Source of the DNA: Oryzias latipes
Taxonomy: Eukaryota > Chordata > Actinopteri > Beloniformes > Adrianichthyidae
Length of the DNA stretch: 64,000 bases
Direction of reading: 5' to 3'
Assembly (NCBI RefSeq): GCF_002234675.1
Contig: NC_019871.2
Span: forward strand, 14,602,331-14,666,330
Below are positions 31,000 through 44,118 of the stretch, piece by piece (the stretch's first letter is position 1; each line of letters starts with the position of its first letter). Position numbers and translations under genes: made by a program. Under the pieces are notes generated by a model. The model was not told where the DNA came from, ran no database searches, and worked only from the letters and a program-made list of their open reading frames with translations.

Positions 31000-31953
31000 A
31001 TTTGGTTTGCTGGTGTAAAATCCACAAGAATGTGGGAAATAAAGGTTTCCCTGCAGGACAAAGTGTTATCAAGTATTTTTCACGTTCTCTTTCATGGAAA
31101 TACCTGGTACAATTTTTTTTTTAACCAAAACTTGAAACAGAGGGAACTTTGCTGCCAGGTTGCAAAAGTTTTTTTGTTGCTGTTGCAAACTGTTTCTAAG
31201 ACATGAGTTAACCATCAACATAATATCCAATGTTCTGTGGGATCATTAAGTATGAGATGCAAGAAAAAAGAAACACAATCAGGTTTAATGTATCCATAGG
31301 ATTTATTGACTAGCTATGGAAATTCCGAGTCATAATATTCTGTAATGTTTATGTTGTGATTTGTTTCGCAGGCATCTTAATGTATAAAAGTTGTTGCATA
31401 CCATTTACAGGATGTCTGCAAACTGCAGAAAACTTTAAACTCAAAAGCTCATGTTTAATGCCTTAGGCTAAGGTCATAACGTACAGATCCCAGAAAAAGA
31501 AAGAAGACACGAAACTTCTGAACCTTAAGGGAAATCCATCTGATTGCCCTTGAACAAATGAAAATGAACGTTTGACTTTGATTACTGACCTTTTGGTGCA
31601 AATACGTGACACCACAGACACTATCTCAACACAATTTAAATGTAATCAATCAACATCTGACATGGACCCTTTAAAAGTAGATCAAAATCTTCTTTTTGTT
31701 AAAACTTCATAAGTTGATAATGAAATCCCTTGTCTCAAGTTTTGTCCCCTACAATTGTTTTCAGAAAACATCAAACAGAAAGTAGAAACCTGATTTTTAT
31801 TCAAAGCTGTGTTTAAGTGTTGGGGTTGACAACAATGGGTTGAGACGAATTGCTGTAGAATCATTTCTCTCTACACTTTGTTAATCATTATATGAAAACA
31901 TTTTTCGGAGTTGAAACAATTTAAAGCCAGCAAAATGTGTGCGAGAACGATAA

Positions 31954-32352
31954 GTGCACGATATGAGGAAAACTCGCGATATGCGATATTAGAGATTAAT
32001 ATTGCAATAAGGATATAATTTGTGGTGTATATAAACAAATAGCAAAATAACCAAAACATCATTCCCATTTCATTGCAACAGTTTAAAAATTGTACTCCAA
32101 ATGACCCTCGTCGACATAGGTGACAACACCTAACACAATAGGCCTCCATCCGATTGGCAAACAACGTGAAGGCGTCCATCCGATTGGTCAAATGCATAAA
32201 GAGATTTGTTAAATGGTTCAAGCTGCCATAAGATTGTTTTAGCACATTTAAGGTTTATGATTTATAGCGATTTTCGCCGTCTTTTGCAATCTGCAAATTG
32301 CAGAGCTGGATATTGCGATAACGCTAAATTTGCGGTATATTGTGTAGGGCTA
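31954..32352. repeat. Dispersed repeat of the GCGATAT type
   Basis: The left end reads GTGCACGATATGAGGAAAAC, followed by repeated GCGATAT and CGATATTA strings. The right end reads TTGCGGTATATTGTGTAGGG. This is the style of teleost non-autonomous elements with GGGCTGCACGATA ends. The borders are approximate and no target duplication was found. Confidence 0.5.
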
Positions 32353-33461
32353 ATAGGCTCCTTTTGTAAAGATCTCTCTCTGGATTTTGGTTTGTGCCCT
32401 GCAACATTATGAATGTTGTAAGTATTTGTTAGTACTTCTGTAAATGTAAGCTGACATTGCTTGTGTATAATGTTTTGTGACATATGTATGTATGTGGTGT
32501 CTTTTCCACACTTGTACTATCCAAGTCCATGACAACTTTATTGGAAGTAATTTTATTGAAACACCTGCAGCATTCAGATACAGAGAACTGACGTGCAGAG
32601 AAAGGGGGACTTAAAGTGCCCCGATTCAAACCTGTTCTAATTAAAGATGGCAGCTTTAATCACAGAATGATACGCATCTGAGGAAAGGGAAGAGTAACCG
32701 TAGTAGACCTGAAAAGGAAGGAAAGAAAAAGAAATCCCTTGACAAACAACCAGACAAGTGTGGTCTGACTTCTGATGTCTCTCCAGCGCACTTGAACTTT
32801 TGAGATGTGATTTTATTCTTAAAGTTTATCTTTGAGCACAATAATAAAAATCACACCTTTTCTGTTCACAAAGTTACAGGAAAAAAGTACAAATTTGTTC
32901 AATAAAAAAGGGAGTAAGAAGCCGATGCTTACTCCCCTTCTGTCTGTCAGAGTTCTCAGTCAAGGATCCAGTGGACATTTCACTACTTTTCCTCTTAAAA
33001 CATTTTCTTTGCATTTTATTTTAAATAAATCTATGTTTAGACATTGTTTTAAACCCTCTACTATGCTCAAAAGATCTCTTCTGGTGCTTTCCCTTTCATA
33101 ACCTTTGATTGTCACACAGCATTTTTCAGTTTATTTTCCTATAGCACTCTCCATCCGACTTCTGGGTTTGGCCTTGAGTGATGCAGTTTTAGCTTTAGTT
33201 GTAGTTGAGGACAAAGGAAGGACAACTCCTTGTCACTAGATGTTTGCTTCATTTGGCACTTAAGGGGAATCTGGCCACCACTCATATTTCCTTTGGTGTC
33301 TCCCAAATGAGCAAGGACTGATATGGTCCCTTTCACATTTGAGGGCAGATTTTGCTTGGCTATGATAACTTCTGTTTATTCTTAAGCTTTTCCTGGGTCT
33401 TATTTGAGCAGGAGGTTGTAATTTAGCAACTCTTATTTGAAAGGTCTCAAAAGTTGTATGA

Positions 33462-33481
33462 TTTTTTTTTTTTTTTTTTTT
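33462..33481. repeat. Poly(T) tract
   Basis: An uninterrupted run of T in otherwise unremarkable AT-rich DNA. Confidence 0.8.
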
Positions 33482-34339
33482 AACTTGAAATAGTCAACAT
33501 GTGACAGTCATTTCACTAAATAGCTTCTGAAGATATGCAAAGCCATTACAGACATGAGTTTTGTTTATAATTATTTCTGTTCAGCAGCTGTATGATTGTT
33601 GACATATTGTTTTTGAGAGGAGTACATTTTCTTAAGGCATTTGATATCACTCACAGTAAACTACTGAGAGCTCACCTTAGTGTTCTTAACCTTACCCCAT
33701 CTCGTTTTTGGCCCAAACTAGAGCTTGTACACACCCAGGGTTGATGAGTAAGCTCTGCTGGATCCGCCGTCGGCAGGGCCTGCAATTATCGATTGCAGTA
33801 GCACAGCCTGTCATCCAGCCACCACTTAGCTAATGATGTCCCTGCCGTTGTCTCACAGTTTGGAAAACAGCCATAAAACAGGACGTCTGACGGGAATGGC
33901 GGCATTGGAGGAAAGGATGGATTTAAATGATATGTAACCACACTTAAAGTAGTGTGTGAGCAGAGTCGAGCTGTGGGAAGCTCGACTCTCAACTGCAAGG
34001 ATGGTAGTTTTGTCATCTTTATTACTGTGCTGCTATATGTGTTGGCCCTCTTTTCTATTTATTTATCAGCTGATTTCACATGAGAACATGTAGTTTGGTC
34101 TTACTCAGTTCAGCTTCTGTTAAATATCCCTGGTAGACAAATACGTTTGTCTTTAGGTGATACACATCAGTCAATTGACATCAAAAACATTGCTAAATTC
34201 ATTAGGTTTGTAATTATCCAAATCATTCTAATTTTAGACAATTGTCTTAACTGGATTCTAATAATAGCCTAAAAAGTGACCAACAGATTAGATCGATGGT
34301 GTGTTTGGTGTATTGCCCCTACTAAGCAAGCAATGAGCA

Positions 34340-34440
34340 ACAGTGGAGACGAACTCTTCTTCCACATAGAAGAACAAGAAGAAAACCTCCAGCAAAACCA
34401 GGGTCAGGATCAGCAACTATGAGAAAACTGCAGGAAGACA
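34340..34440 (+). repeat. Possible interspersed repeat fragment
   Basis: AAGAAGAAAACCTCCAGCAA followed by ACCAGGGTCAGGATC resembles a common teleost repeat block with the wording AAGAAACCTCnAGCAGAACCAGG. No ends were seen. Confidence 0.3.
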
Positions 34441-36734
34441 TATGGACCTAAAAACAGTAGAACATATGTTACACAACAAGTGATGCATGTTAGTTAAAGT
34501 AAAATTCATGAATGCATCCATAAATAGAAGGGAGAAAAAACACCGAAACGTGAATGGCATTTGTGGTGAATAAATACTATTTTAATTCTATTGATGAAAA
34601 GGATTGTTTATTTTTTTTCCTTGCAATCCGAAATGTTGCATTTCATTGATCAAAATTTGCAATTTTCACAACCTGCTTTTTAAGTGATAATGCACACAGG
34701 CTCGGATAGCATGGGCATATGCCTGCATTATGACATTAGTTGATGTTACTAGAAAACAGCATAGAAAGGCTTAAGAATCGCAGCATCAATAAAAAAAAAG
34801 CTACTTTCAAAGTAATTTTTAGAACTTAATGAAACTCTTAGGACATTCAGTAAATTTTGGTTGATTTTATTTATTTCCTGTGGGTTTGCTTAGGTTTGAT
34901 GAGGGAAACCAGTTGTTGCTAATATTTATGAAAACTATCTGAAGTGCATAAAACTGCTGCATTGCCCTGTGCCATTTTAGAGAGCTGTAAATGGATTCCT
35001 GTTGTTGGGTTTTTGAGCAGATGACATGGGTCATTTCTCTTGATCCAATACCATAATTTCCCAGGATGCAGTAGTGGCCCTAAGGTCCATAGCTGTCATG
35101 TCAGAGGTCATTTCCTGTTGCAGTGTTCCAGCAGCTCCTGAAGATCCACCATTTTGTTACAATTCTGATAATGATTAGATGAGTGTGGACTTTGTTTGCT
35201 GGTAAGTTTATTTGGAGTCATGTTTTTTTAACTTCTATATTACAAGAGAAAATACTTAAGAACAGCTGGATAAGATAAGTAGTAGAGATTTTCCCAGGAA
35301 TTCCCCAGATTCAAAAGTTCTTCCTACTCTTTCAGTAAATTTACTGGAAGTGTTGTCAAGGTCAAGTTGTGGATGGCACAGCACAAGTGGGAGGCTAGAT
35401 CACCTCTTAAAGTTTCCCTTTTTGAAGTACACGACATGCTTTTCAATAGAGATGGTTTCACAATAGTTTGCTGAAGTGCTCTTTTCTAATAGTACTGTTG
35501 AATGTAAAATTGCTGATTTGTGAATTGCAGCTAACCACAAACCCAAGGGCGCACAAGTCTAGCCTCTTCTTTTGTAACATTTTCTGGCTTCCGTGTATGC
35601 TCAAAGTTGAGAAGATAAAAGTAAGGGAAACATGGGTGAAGAATGTAAACATTTCTGGGAGTTGTTTTTGGTTTGAAGGTTATTCAGAGAGGACAGCCCT
35701 ACCACACAACGGTGCGCATTAGTCACTGTCGCTGGAGAGCGAAAATGCAAGCAGTTCTACCCAATGAGGGAAAAGGTTGCTGGGAATGCACTCTGTCAGG
35801 TCAAGATGAACTGGGTCTGTTATAGCCTAAATCCATCTTATGTCTGGAATGAAAAAGAGCTGGTGAAAGGTGAGCATTAACTAAACATCTTGATAAACTT
35901 AAATCCAAAGACTCCTACATTTCTGCATTCAGTTTTTGCAAAAGAGAGAAAATTCATCTGCACTAAGTGCAACGGTAAATTAATCATTTTAAGTTACAGT
36001 TGAACAATTACAATTTTTATTCTTGGAGCAAAAAACTACGGGAATAAATAATCCAACAGTGGATTTTCTTTGTGCTTATTTATGTATATTTTAATATCTG
36101 TTATCAACTATTTTAAACTACTAATATTCAAGTTTCTTTCTTAGTTCACAGAAATAAATAGATCTTTGATTCATTTTGTTTATAATATTTATTGCCAGCG
36201 ATTAAGCCATTGTAAACCTGTGGCAATACTGTTGTGACTTTATAGCTAATTTCTAAAATGAAAATAAAAAAGAAATGTTGACAACAAGGACCACCTCTTC
36301 CAGGACTAGATGAAATTGGCATATTTTCTCAGTGAAAATGAAACAACTGTGTCAGCCTAATGGGCCAAGAGACTGTAGCTGTTTTCAGGGAGATGTAGTA
36401 CCAGACGAGACATGCTAACTACGACGAGCTAATTTAGTGTGAACGGTGCAAATAAACGGACAAATCGACAATAATGTTTGTAAAAACATTTAGATGTATT
36501 TGTTTTCTCTGCAAAGAAATTAAAAGTATACCCTTGCATTAAAATGTTCAATAAATAGTTCATTTGCATTTAATAATATTAAAATAATCAGGCTGAAGGG
36601 TTGGCACTTAAACATTTTCACCTCACCAAATCTGTCCCGGTTTGCCAAAAGGTTGGACACTCCTGTATTAACACCTAAATGCCAAAAAGACATTAGGAAT
36701 TAAACTTTGATTATGACTGCCTTTTTTGTAGACT

Positions 36735-36862
36735 GTCGTCCATCCATCCATTTTCCCCCTTTTGGGGTCATGGGATTATTGGAGTTTATCCCAGCCACTG
36801 TTGGGAAAGGCAGGGTACAGCCTGGATGGGTTGCCAGTCCATTGCAGGGCTGCATGGAGTAG
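36735..36862 (+). repeat. Teleost SINE/LINE-tail-like repeat fragment
   Basis: CATCCATCCATTTT, GGGGTCATGGGA, GGTACAGCCTGGATGGGTTG and CCAGTCCATTGCAGGGC match the frequent teleost block TCCATCCATTTTC...GGTACACCCTGGACnGG...CCAGTCnATCnCAGGGC. The copy is diverged. Confidence 0.65.
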
Positions 36863-37649
36863 TCCGCGATGTAAATTCAATAGATATGCCACAACAAACC
36901 ATTCTCCCTGTAAGTCAGAATTATCTTTACTTAAACTTCATGTGTCATCTATCTTTCACGTGTTCGTTTTAGTCTAACATGTGAAAGATGTTTTTCACAA
37001 AAAACATGACTTTCATGCTGTGTACATTCAGGTTTGAATGCACAGTGAAACATTTTCAGTAAATGTCATAAACTAGGTCAGGCACAATCCTGGTATCGTC
37101 AAATCATAATTTTTTTTATTGGTATTAATCCATGTAATAATATTAAGCATGAGACTTATAGGTGTGCACATAGCTGTCAGATCATTTCAGTTTTTTCCGT
37201 TTTATTGCAAATCTAGTTTGGATACTGTTGAGTAAAACAAACCAAACCGGTGATACAAACTAGTTTAACCTGTTTGTAAACCAGAGGTTTAAGGTACTAC
37301 ATGGTGTTTGTAAGACAGCAGTATCTCTGTTTACTTGAACGTTACACACTTCTACTTTTAATGATTCCGTTTTTGCATTCCAGGTGTTCCCATCATTCTG
37401 TCTCTCTTATGCCAGTATTTGACCATACTGTATGGAGTACCCCTAATCAGTTATGCAGTTCTGAGACTGTTCAGCTTTTAAACCCAAGCAGGGGCCTCGC
37501 CTTTTTCCCTCTTCCTGCTGCCAACCTGTCAAGAGATGGTGGTTGACAGAAGACATGGGTAGTTTATGTCAGCTCTCTTCTCAAAGGGATCTAGACGTCC
37601 GACGAAATTGGGCAACAATATCCAACTGTTAGACGGGAAGCCATGGCTG

Positions 37650-37674
37650 TAGAGAGAGAGAGAGAGAGAGAGAG
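37650..37674. repeat. GA microsatellite
   Basis: About twelve uninterrupted AG units. Confidence 0.9.
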
Positions 37675-40236
37675 GCAAAAGGATGGAAGGAACAGCTTGC
37701 TGTTGTTTTGCTTTGTTTATTTTTTCACGTCGGTGCTAAAAGCGGACATGCAGGATGTTAATGGTTAGAGCTCTGTTGCCAAAAAAACTGTGTGTGTGTG
37801 TATGCTCCATGGGATACAGGAACCATTTGGCGCATTATGAGGTTGAGGGATCTTGGTTTAAGTTTTATATCCGTTTTGTTATTGGTTTTCTTTGTATTCG
37901 TTGTTTTTGATGTGAAGACGAGAAGCTATGATTTCATGCTGTGAGAGTTTAGCCACTTAAAGCAAAGGTTCTGTGTGTCGGGTTGTAAACTTGTTCAGAG
38001 GGACTCTAATGTTCAACAGCATTTGCTAAACACTTGTGCAACGATTGGGAGATCTTTGCAGACGTGTGGAGTGTCGCTTCTGGGGCCCCCCCATTGTGTA
38101 CCACGGTAAACAGTTCCCACTGCTTGCACAGCTGGGGCACACTCGATGGGGCTTTGCTTTGCACATGAAGAGGGACACGAAGAGATAACTGAAAAGCAGA
38201 GACGTGGTGAAAGTAGAATTGGGGGTGGGTGAAGAACTGCCGGACTGACGGAACAGAGGAATTCTGTCTGAGCCTTTGGGGCAGGATAGAAACTGCAAAA
38301 AGAAGCAGACGAGAGCGCAGAGAAAATGAGAGCAGAAAACTGATTATAAATGACAAATCCTCAGCTCCTTGCAACCAAATGGTTTTAGCTGTTGTATCCT
38401 AAGGGTGGGAATCTGCAACTGCATTAGCTCTGACTCCAGATCAATCTGTTGTATGTATTCTGTACGCATGTGTATGTGGCCTCAGCTAAATTCAACTGAC
38501 ACAGAAATTCATTTTTTCCCCTCCTCTCTTCTGTCCTGCCTTTGTCATCTAGCCTGTGTAGATGACTACGTGGAGCTGATTGGCTGGGCAGAAAGAGAGG
38601 GATGAGGGGTTTGTCGTCTAATCTGCCAGAGGTTCGTCACTGATGGGCCTCTGTAGAATGGCTTTAGCAAAATTACTGTTCCAGGGAAGGGCAAATCCCT
38701 TTTATCAGATAGGAGCTCTACCGTTATCTCTTCTTTCATTGCCGATTTACCTCTCCTTCTTGTCACCACATCAGTCAAGCTATTGGTGCAACCTTTTATC
38801 ACTGCCTCTAAACCTGTTAGACTTAGAGTTTACTTCCATCAGTACTTATCCAAATCTTATAACTTATATTGTGCATCTACTTCTGTGCTTTGCACTTTAT
38901 GCCCAATTCCGCTGTCTTTAAGAAGTTTGAGGTTTTACAATTGTCCCATTTTCACTCATCAGGAATAATTGATGGGCATAAAACGATCCAGGTAAAATCA
39001 AACTGCATAGTGATGTGCTAAAAGAGCTGTAAGATTTTGCGTCTGATACGTTATGGAACCATTTTCGAAAGAAGATGAGTCGAGATATGATTTAAACCTA
39101 AAGGGTCCCGTCTTCTAATTTCCAGACACGTTTTTAATACTTTTCAAGTGGAAGATGGATGTTACTCTTTCATCAGATGTGGAGCATAATAAAGTTTTAA
39201 ACATGTTCTCGGTAACTTTATGGTACAAGCAGTGAAGTCTTTTAATCACTGGAAAGTGGCATCATCCATGGATCATTGCCAGCAAGACCAGAACAATATT
39301 GCCACAGCTCATTTTGCAAGTAAAAAATGTAAAAGAATTCTTAGGAATGAGAAAAATATACATTTTAAGTGGCTTGCGGTTTGTCACAGCTTTTGTTTAG
39401 GGAGTTTTTGGATTCTTCATAAAGTACAAAAATGGAATTTGAACCCTTTACATATTTTTCATATTCTGGTATGCTACAGATGGCCACCACTGTTTAATGT
39501 TGAGAAAGGCAAACCATGTAGATTCGGTTTTCTGAATGCCTAAGTGAACTTGCATTGGCCCGTCCTTTTTTTCTTTCATTAATGTCATGTGAGGGTAAAT
39601 AAAAAACAGAACAAAAAAAACGCCACACAATATTAACTGCAGCTTGTTGAAATGTAGCCTTAACCCGAATTGGCAATGATTCTCTTTTGACCACTGGTAA
39701 AAGAGGCAACATGAGTGTGGTCATGTATAACTCTTGTAAAGTCCTCACACTTGGTGTTATTTGGTTGAGTTGTTGTCAGCTGCTCTGTTTATTGCCTCTG
39801 TGTGCTCATGTGTTTGTGTGGATGGACCAGTTTTCAGCATAGCCGTTTCCACCAACCGATAATGATTAAAATCCTATTGGCCTGCACTTTGTTAATCTTT
39901 CTCTGACTTTGTTTTGAGTTGCTACTCAGTGGCTGCTGTCGCAATATGCAGTTGATGCGGTGACGAGTCATCTGCTAGATAATTAACTGGGGAAAATGTG
40001 TGGACACATGTACAAAAGTTTGGTAAAACTCAAAAATAAAATGAGGATTTTGATTTTAGACTCAGTTTAGAAAAATCTGTTAATCACCACCAACACAATG
40101 GGGCTAAAAAAAACTAAATTTAACTTTACCAAAAAAAAAACATTATATTGTTTTAAATAGAAACTTTATCTGCTAGAAAAAAGTTTGTTCTATTCTATGG
40201 TTTTAAGCGGACGTAATTGAAAAATGTTAAGTTTAA

Positions 40237-40363
40237 CCCATAAAAACCCAGACCCATTTTTCCTGAAAAATTAAATAATGTAGAATACGCCACAAATGAA
40301 GTGGACCACTAAAAACATTTGATATTTTTCTGTTCCACTGATGTCACCATGGGTCTTTACAGG
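40237..40363. repeat. 127-bp TTAA-flanked MITE
   Basis: The left end reads CCCATAAAAACCCAGACCCA, and the right end in reverse complement reads CCTGTAAAGACCCATGG. Both ends lie directly beside TTAA (40233-40236 and 40364-40367). Matching inverted ends plus TTAA on both sides fit a piggyBac-type non-autonomous element. It is far too small to encode anything. Confidence 0.65.
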
Positions 40364-40714
40364 TTAAATTTATGTTAAGCTAAAGTGCATGCTTTGCACA
40401 CATTTTTTTATTTTACATTATTACCTGTCACTTCTTAACTATGGTATATAATTGGATATTTGAAATATCACCAATCAGTTTGCTTAGAAAAATATCACAC
40501 CAATACTAAATGCTCAGTGGACCAGGCTTTGTGAGATTATATGGCACCAGTTTGGTTCATGAGAAGGTGACAGTACCAGTTCAGACATCAGTGTTGCATT
40601 ATCTGAAATTTCATCCATCTTGCTTTGAAGATGGTAGGCTGTCTAACTTTGTGTCTCAGTTAATAAAAAGCTATGGAGAGACGAAAATTGGCCAGCCTAA
40701 GCAAATAACCTGTT

Positions 40715-41345
40715 ACGACCCACTGCAGCTGTCTTACTGTCTTCAGGCTGAAATTTGCCATCATTTACCTGCTTCAGCAAGCTCACTCCCATCTGGACAA
40801 AGCAGGCAGTAGTGTGCAGATCATATTCTATGATTTCTATATTTCGTTCAACATGATTCAGCCTGCACTACTATGTGAAAAGCTTCAGAAAACTCAGTTG
40901 GGTGCCCCCATAACTGCCTGGAGCATTGACTACCTGACAGACCATAGTTTATAAGACTGAAAGGCAGTGTCTTTAAAAAAGTGGTCAGCAGCACAGGAAC
41001 ACCCCAGGGGACTGTACTGTGATCATTTCTCTTCACTCTGTACACCTCAGACTTCCACTGTGACTCAGTGGGAAGACTGCAGACTGTGTGGTCCTGTCGT
41101 GTGTTAGTAGTGGACTGCTTTGTGACATCCTGTTTGAACACTAATCTGATGAGGCAAATCAAGAAGAAGTTAGTTAAAATCTATTTTCTTTTCTTGATAG
41201 AAGAATTGAATCATGTGGTGTTAAACCAGATACCAAGTGTTCATCTGGACAACTGACTTAACGCAATGATGAGGCATAGATCGACTGTACTATATTACGA
41301 AATGTAGGCTCCTTCAGTCTTTGCAGTAAGATGTATTTCAAGATG
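40715..41345 (+). mobile_element. LINE reverse-transcriptase fragment (CR1/L2/Rex1-like), decayed
   Basis: Broken frames carry the order of a non-LTR reverse transcriptase: DPLQLSY, AIIYLLQQAHSHLDKAGS, IIFYDFYISFN (the (F/Y)xDFSSAFNTI block with its Asp), TAWSIDYLTD, VVSSTGTPQGTVL, FLFTLYTSDFHCDS, VVDCFVTSCLNTNLM and SVHLDN. Stops and frameshifts separate the pieces. The catalytic DD block after LQ is damaged. The insertion is 5'-truncated and the 3' tail is not evident. Part of it (40940-40986) recurs inverted at 41898-41944. Confidence 0.8.
40940..40986 (+). repeat. Inverted duplicate, arm 1 (47 bp)
   Basis: This 47-bp segment inside the LINE fragment is the exact reverse complement of 41898-41944. 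Confidence 0.9.
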
Positions 41346-41897
41346 TGGGTGTGAGAAAGCACCATGTACCGGTATTTGGATAATCAAGGGTCAAGCAACT
41401 GCTGGGATGCATTGACAGCAGCTGTTTTTCCAAGAAAAAACCTTTCAGATTTAACCAACTAACCAGGCCTTCTGCCATCTGGTGATCTTTAGAAAAGAGA
41501 ATCCCAGCTGGGTGATGCCACCAATGTCCCGTCTTTCTAGTTCGTGTTGTCTTGCTACATTTCTTAATTTTCATCTCACCTTTTTTTCAAACATTTGAAC
41601 CTATTATTTTTTTAACTCTGTAAATGTTTGTATTGTCCCAATCCAATGAGAAGTTATTTTACCCATCCTAAAATATAGAAGCTAAAAAAATGTCAACCTT
41701 TTTAAAAATGACTTTAGTTGAAGGACATTCCTGTGCAGTTGCTGTGAACGGGTGGAGAATGCTAATAATTTTTGTACGTTTAGCTGGTTTGCTGCTCTCA
41801 GAAGTGAACCAAAGACCAAAGCAGACTGAACTAACCGGAATGATCACACAGTTGTGTGATGTCGCCCAACTAAGACAGGAAATAAATGCAAGAAAGC

Positions 41898-41944
41898 GAC
41901 CACTTTTTTAAAGACACTGCCTTTCAGTCTTATAAACTATGGTC
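41898..41944 (-). repeat. Inverted duplicate, arm 2 (47 bp)
   Basis: An exact inverted copy of 40940-40986, placed 911 bp away and outside the recognisable LINE. The sequence outside both arms does not match. Confidence 0.9.
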
Positions 41945-43720
41945 ATGTTTGGATAAGATGAGCTATCACAGTTGCCCAAAAAGCCTTACCCAAACCAAAG
42001 TGAACCAAACTTGCCAGTTTAATAGATGCCTTAATTCGTTGAATTATAGTGGGAGAAAGTAATACAGTTCGCTAGTAGTTAATCTCTGATAGGCGTTTTT
42101 TCGGGTCCAGTTTTAGCTGCTTTGCTAACAGTATTGAATGACAGTGGTCAGGATTAGTCGTTTAGTCAGCCCCACCCTTCTTTATTGACTCTCACTGCAG
42201 TCTACAAGGAGCACTTGCCTGTCTTTCTGCCTTTCAACACAGCTTGCCACACATATTCTCTTAACAGCTCAAGCTGTTAATGTTGCGGCAGTTAGCCATA
42301 CAGCTTACACCAATGTCAAAGCCACTAATCTCTCTAGTATAAAGGCCAAGCAAGGGAATTTATGTTAGGCTGCTACAGGAATGAAAGGAAAGCGGAGAAT
42401 CGTTTGAGCAGGTTGTCAGATAAGGCTCTTGTGCTTTCTGTGTGGTGCTTTTTAAACCACGTTAAGCTGCTTAATTAAACATAATCTACAGACCCCAGAC
42501 TGAGGCGGAACTAATGAAATTAAAAGACTCAAATCCCATCCTGCCATCACACTCTTCTACACCACACCATCACTTGTGGTTCCCTGCCTCATCTGTGCTC
42601 TGTCCTCTCCACTGCCTGCCATCACACCCCAACCCCCCTTCCTCCGTGCTTTGAACTTTCATCTTCCTTATTTTCCACTTTTTTCCTTTTAAAACTGGTT
42701 CTTCTTCCATCACACCTTCAAAGTTTGACTAGTCTCCATGACAACCTTGGAGATTTATCCTCGATCTATATCTCAAGCTGTGTAGAGATCAGTATGTTTT
42801 TACTTTGATAGGCACAGTTTGTTTTCTCTTAAAGGAGTGAGTGAATTGTTGGTATTACAAAAACACAAAAACATTTTTCTGTCATCTAAAACACAGACGT
42901 TTTGCAGTGTGCTGACTATATACACTTAATGTGCAGAACTTTTAAAACATTTATAAGAGAAGTGTTTACAGATTTCATTTCTGTAATTGGAAAATTGATG
43001 AATGTTTAAGGAATCTGTAAATTTGCACTTTTGAACTTATGTTGCTTCAGATGGAAACATCAATGTATAGATGGTCCCTGTCCACATGCCTCAGTCATAG
43101 TGTCATTGTGTTATTTTAATTTTTTTTAAAACAAGTAGGCTATAAGTTGTGCTGTTTTTAAAACATATTTTTTGGAATAATGAGTGCAGTTGTTTGTGGC
43201 TCCAGTGTTTAAATTCAGTCAGCTCAAAGTTGGATCCATCTAAGTATGTGTTTATCTTAAAAAAGGGTTAAATAGATTTGTTGTTTTACTCAGCTGTAAC
43301 CCATGTTCAAAAGTGTTTTCGTCCTTTTTTGATTTTAAGTATTGGCAGTCTGAACAAAAAACAACTTTGGCTATTAGACAATGTGCTGTGATTTTTATAT
43401 TTGACCAAGAAGTAAAGAAGGTGATGCAGTTTTGTTTGTCATGAACAGCTTTTAGTTTAATCTTGATCTTATCTAAACATTTCCCTTGGTTAAACCAGCT
43501 TTAGGGTTGGGAGTAAAATCTACCTTTTTAGTTCTCTAGCTTGAACCTTTTTTTTTTTATAAACCTGTTTGTTGTCTGGGAAGATTCATTCCATTCCCGG
43601 ATGGTTCCAAAGCACAAAACGTTTTTTAAGAAGGTCATCTGCACTTTGTTTTGTAAATTAAAGACATTCACCTCTTACTCAAGAGGCTTATTTATTGATT
43701 GTTGATTTTTGTTGATCCAG

Positions 43721-43793
43721 TCTCCTGGGACGACCCCAGCCACCTTCCATAGGAAACTCACTTGCATCAGTGAACTTATCCCACAGTTCAAGA
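43721..43793 (+). other. Exon-like segment in the long intron
   Basis: Bounded by an acceptor-like TTGTTGATCCAG on the left and a consensus donor AGA|GTGAGTA on the right. One frame stays open (SPGTTPATFHRKLTCISELI...). No family is recognised. It could be a cryptic or alternative untranslated exon, or chance. Confidence 0.15.
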
Positions 43794-44085
43794 GTGAGTA
43801 TAGAAATGTAGATTGACCAGTATAGTGAGAACTTAGTTCTTTTCACTCTAAACAGATCTGATCAAAGTTGGATAACTGCAGATGTTCTCATTGTTGTAAT
43901 TTTCTAACTTGTGAACAGAAGCCCAGATACTTCCACCCAGGGGCGTGACTTGCTCCTAACCCAGAGAAGACATTCTATGTTTTTCCAGCTCCAAAATGTA
44001 TTTAGTTTTCTGGTGTTTTCAGCTAAATTTGAAGGGCTATTATGCCCTGCATATTTGGTCTCTGTATCTTTTGCCCTACCATCTC

Positions 44086-44118
44086 TTGTCTCATCAGCTC
44101 CTCCAGCTGATGAGACAA
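44086..44118. repeat. Perfect hairpin, 14-bp stem and 5-base loop
   Basis: TTGTCTCATCAGCT and AGCTGATGAGACAA flank CCTCC. It is an isolated inverted repeat with no flanking U-run or known RNA context. Confidence 0.55.

Noticed and set aside
38006..38374. 122-codon minus-strand frame as a gene
   Set aside because: No recognisable motif, overlapping open frames in other phases, and no splice sites or poly(A) signal nearby.
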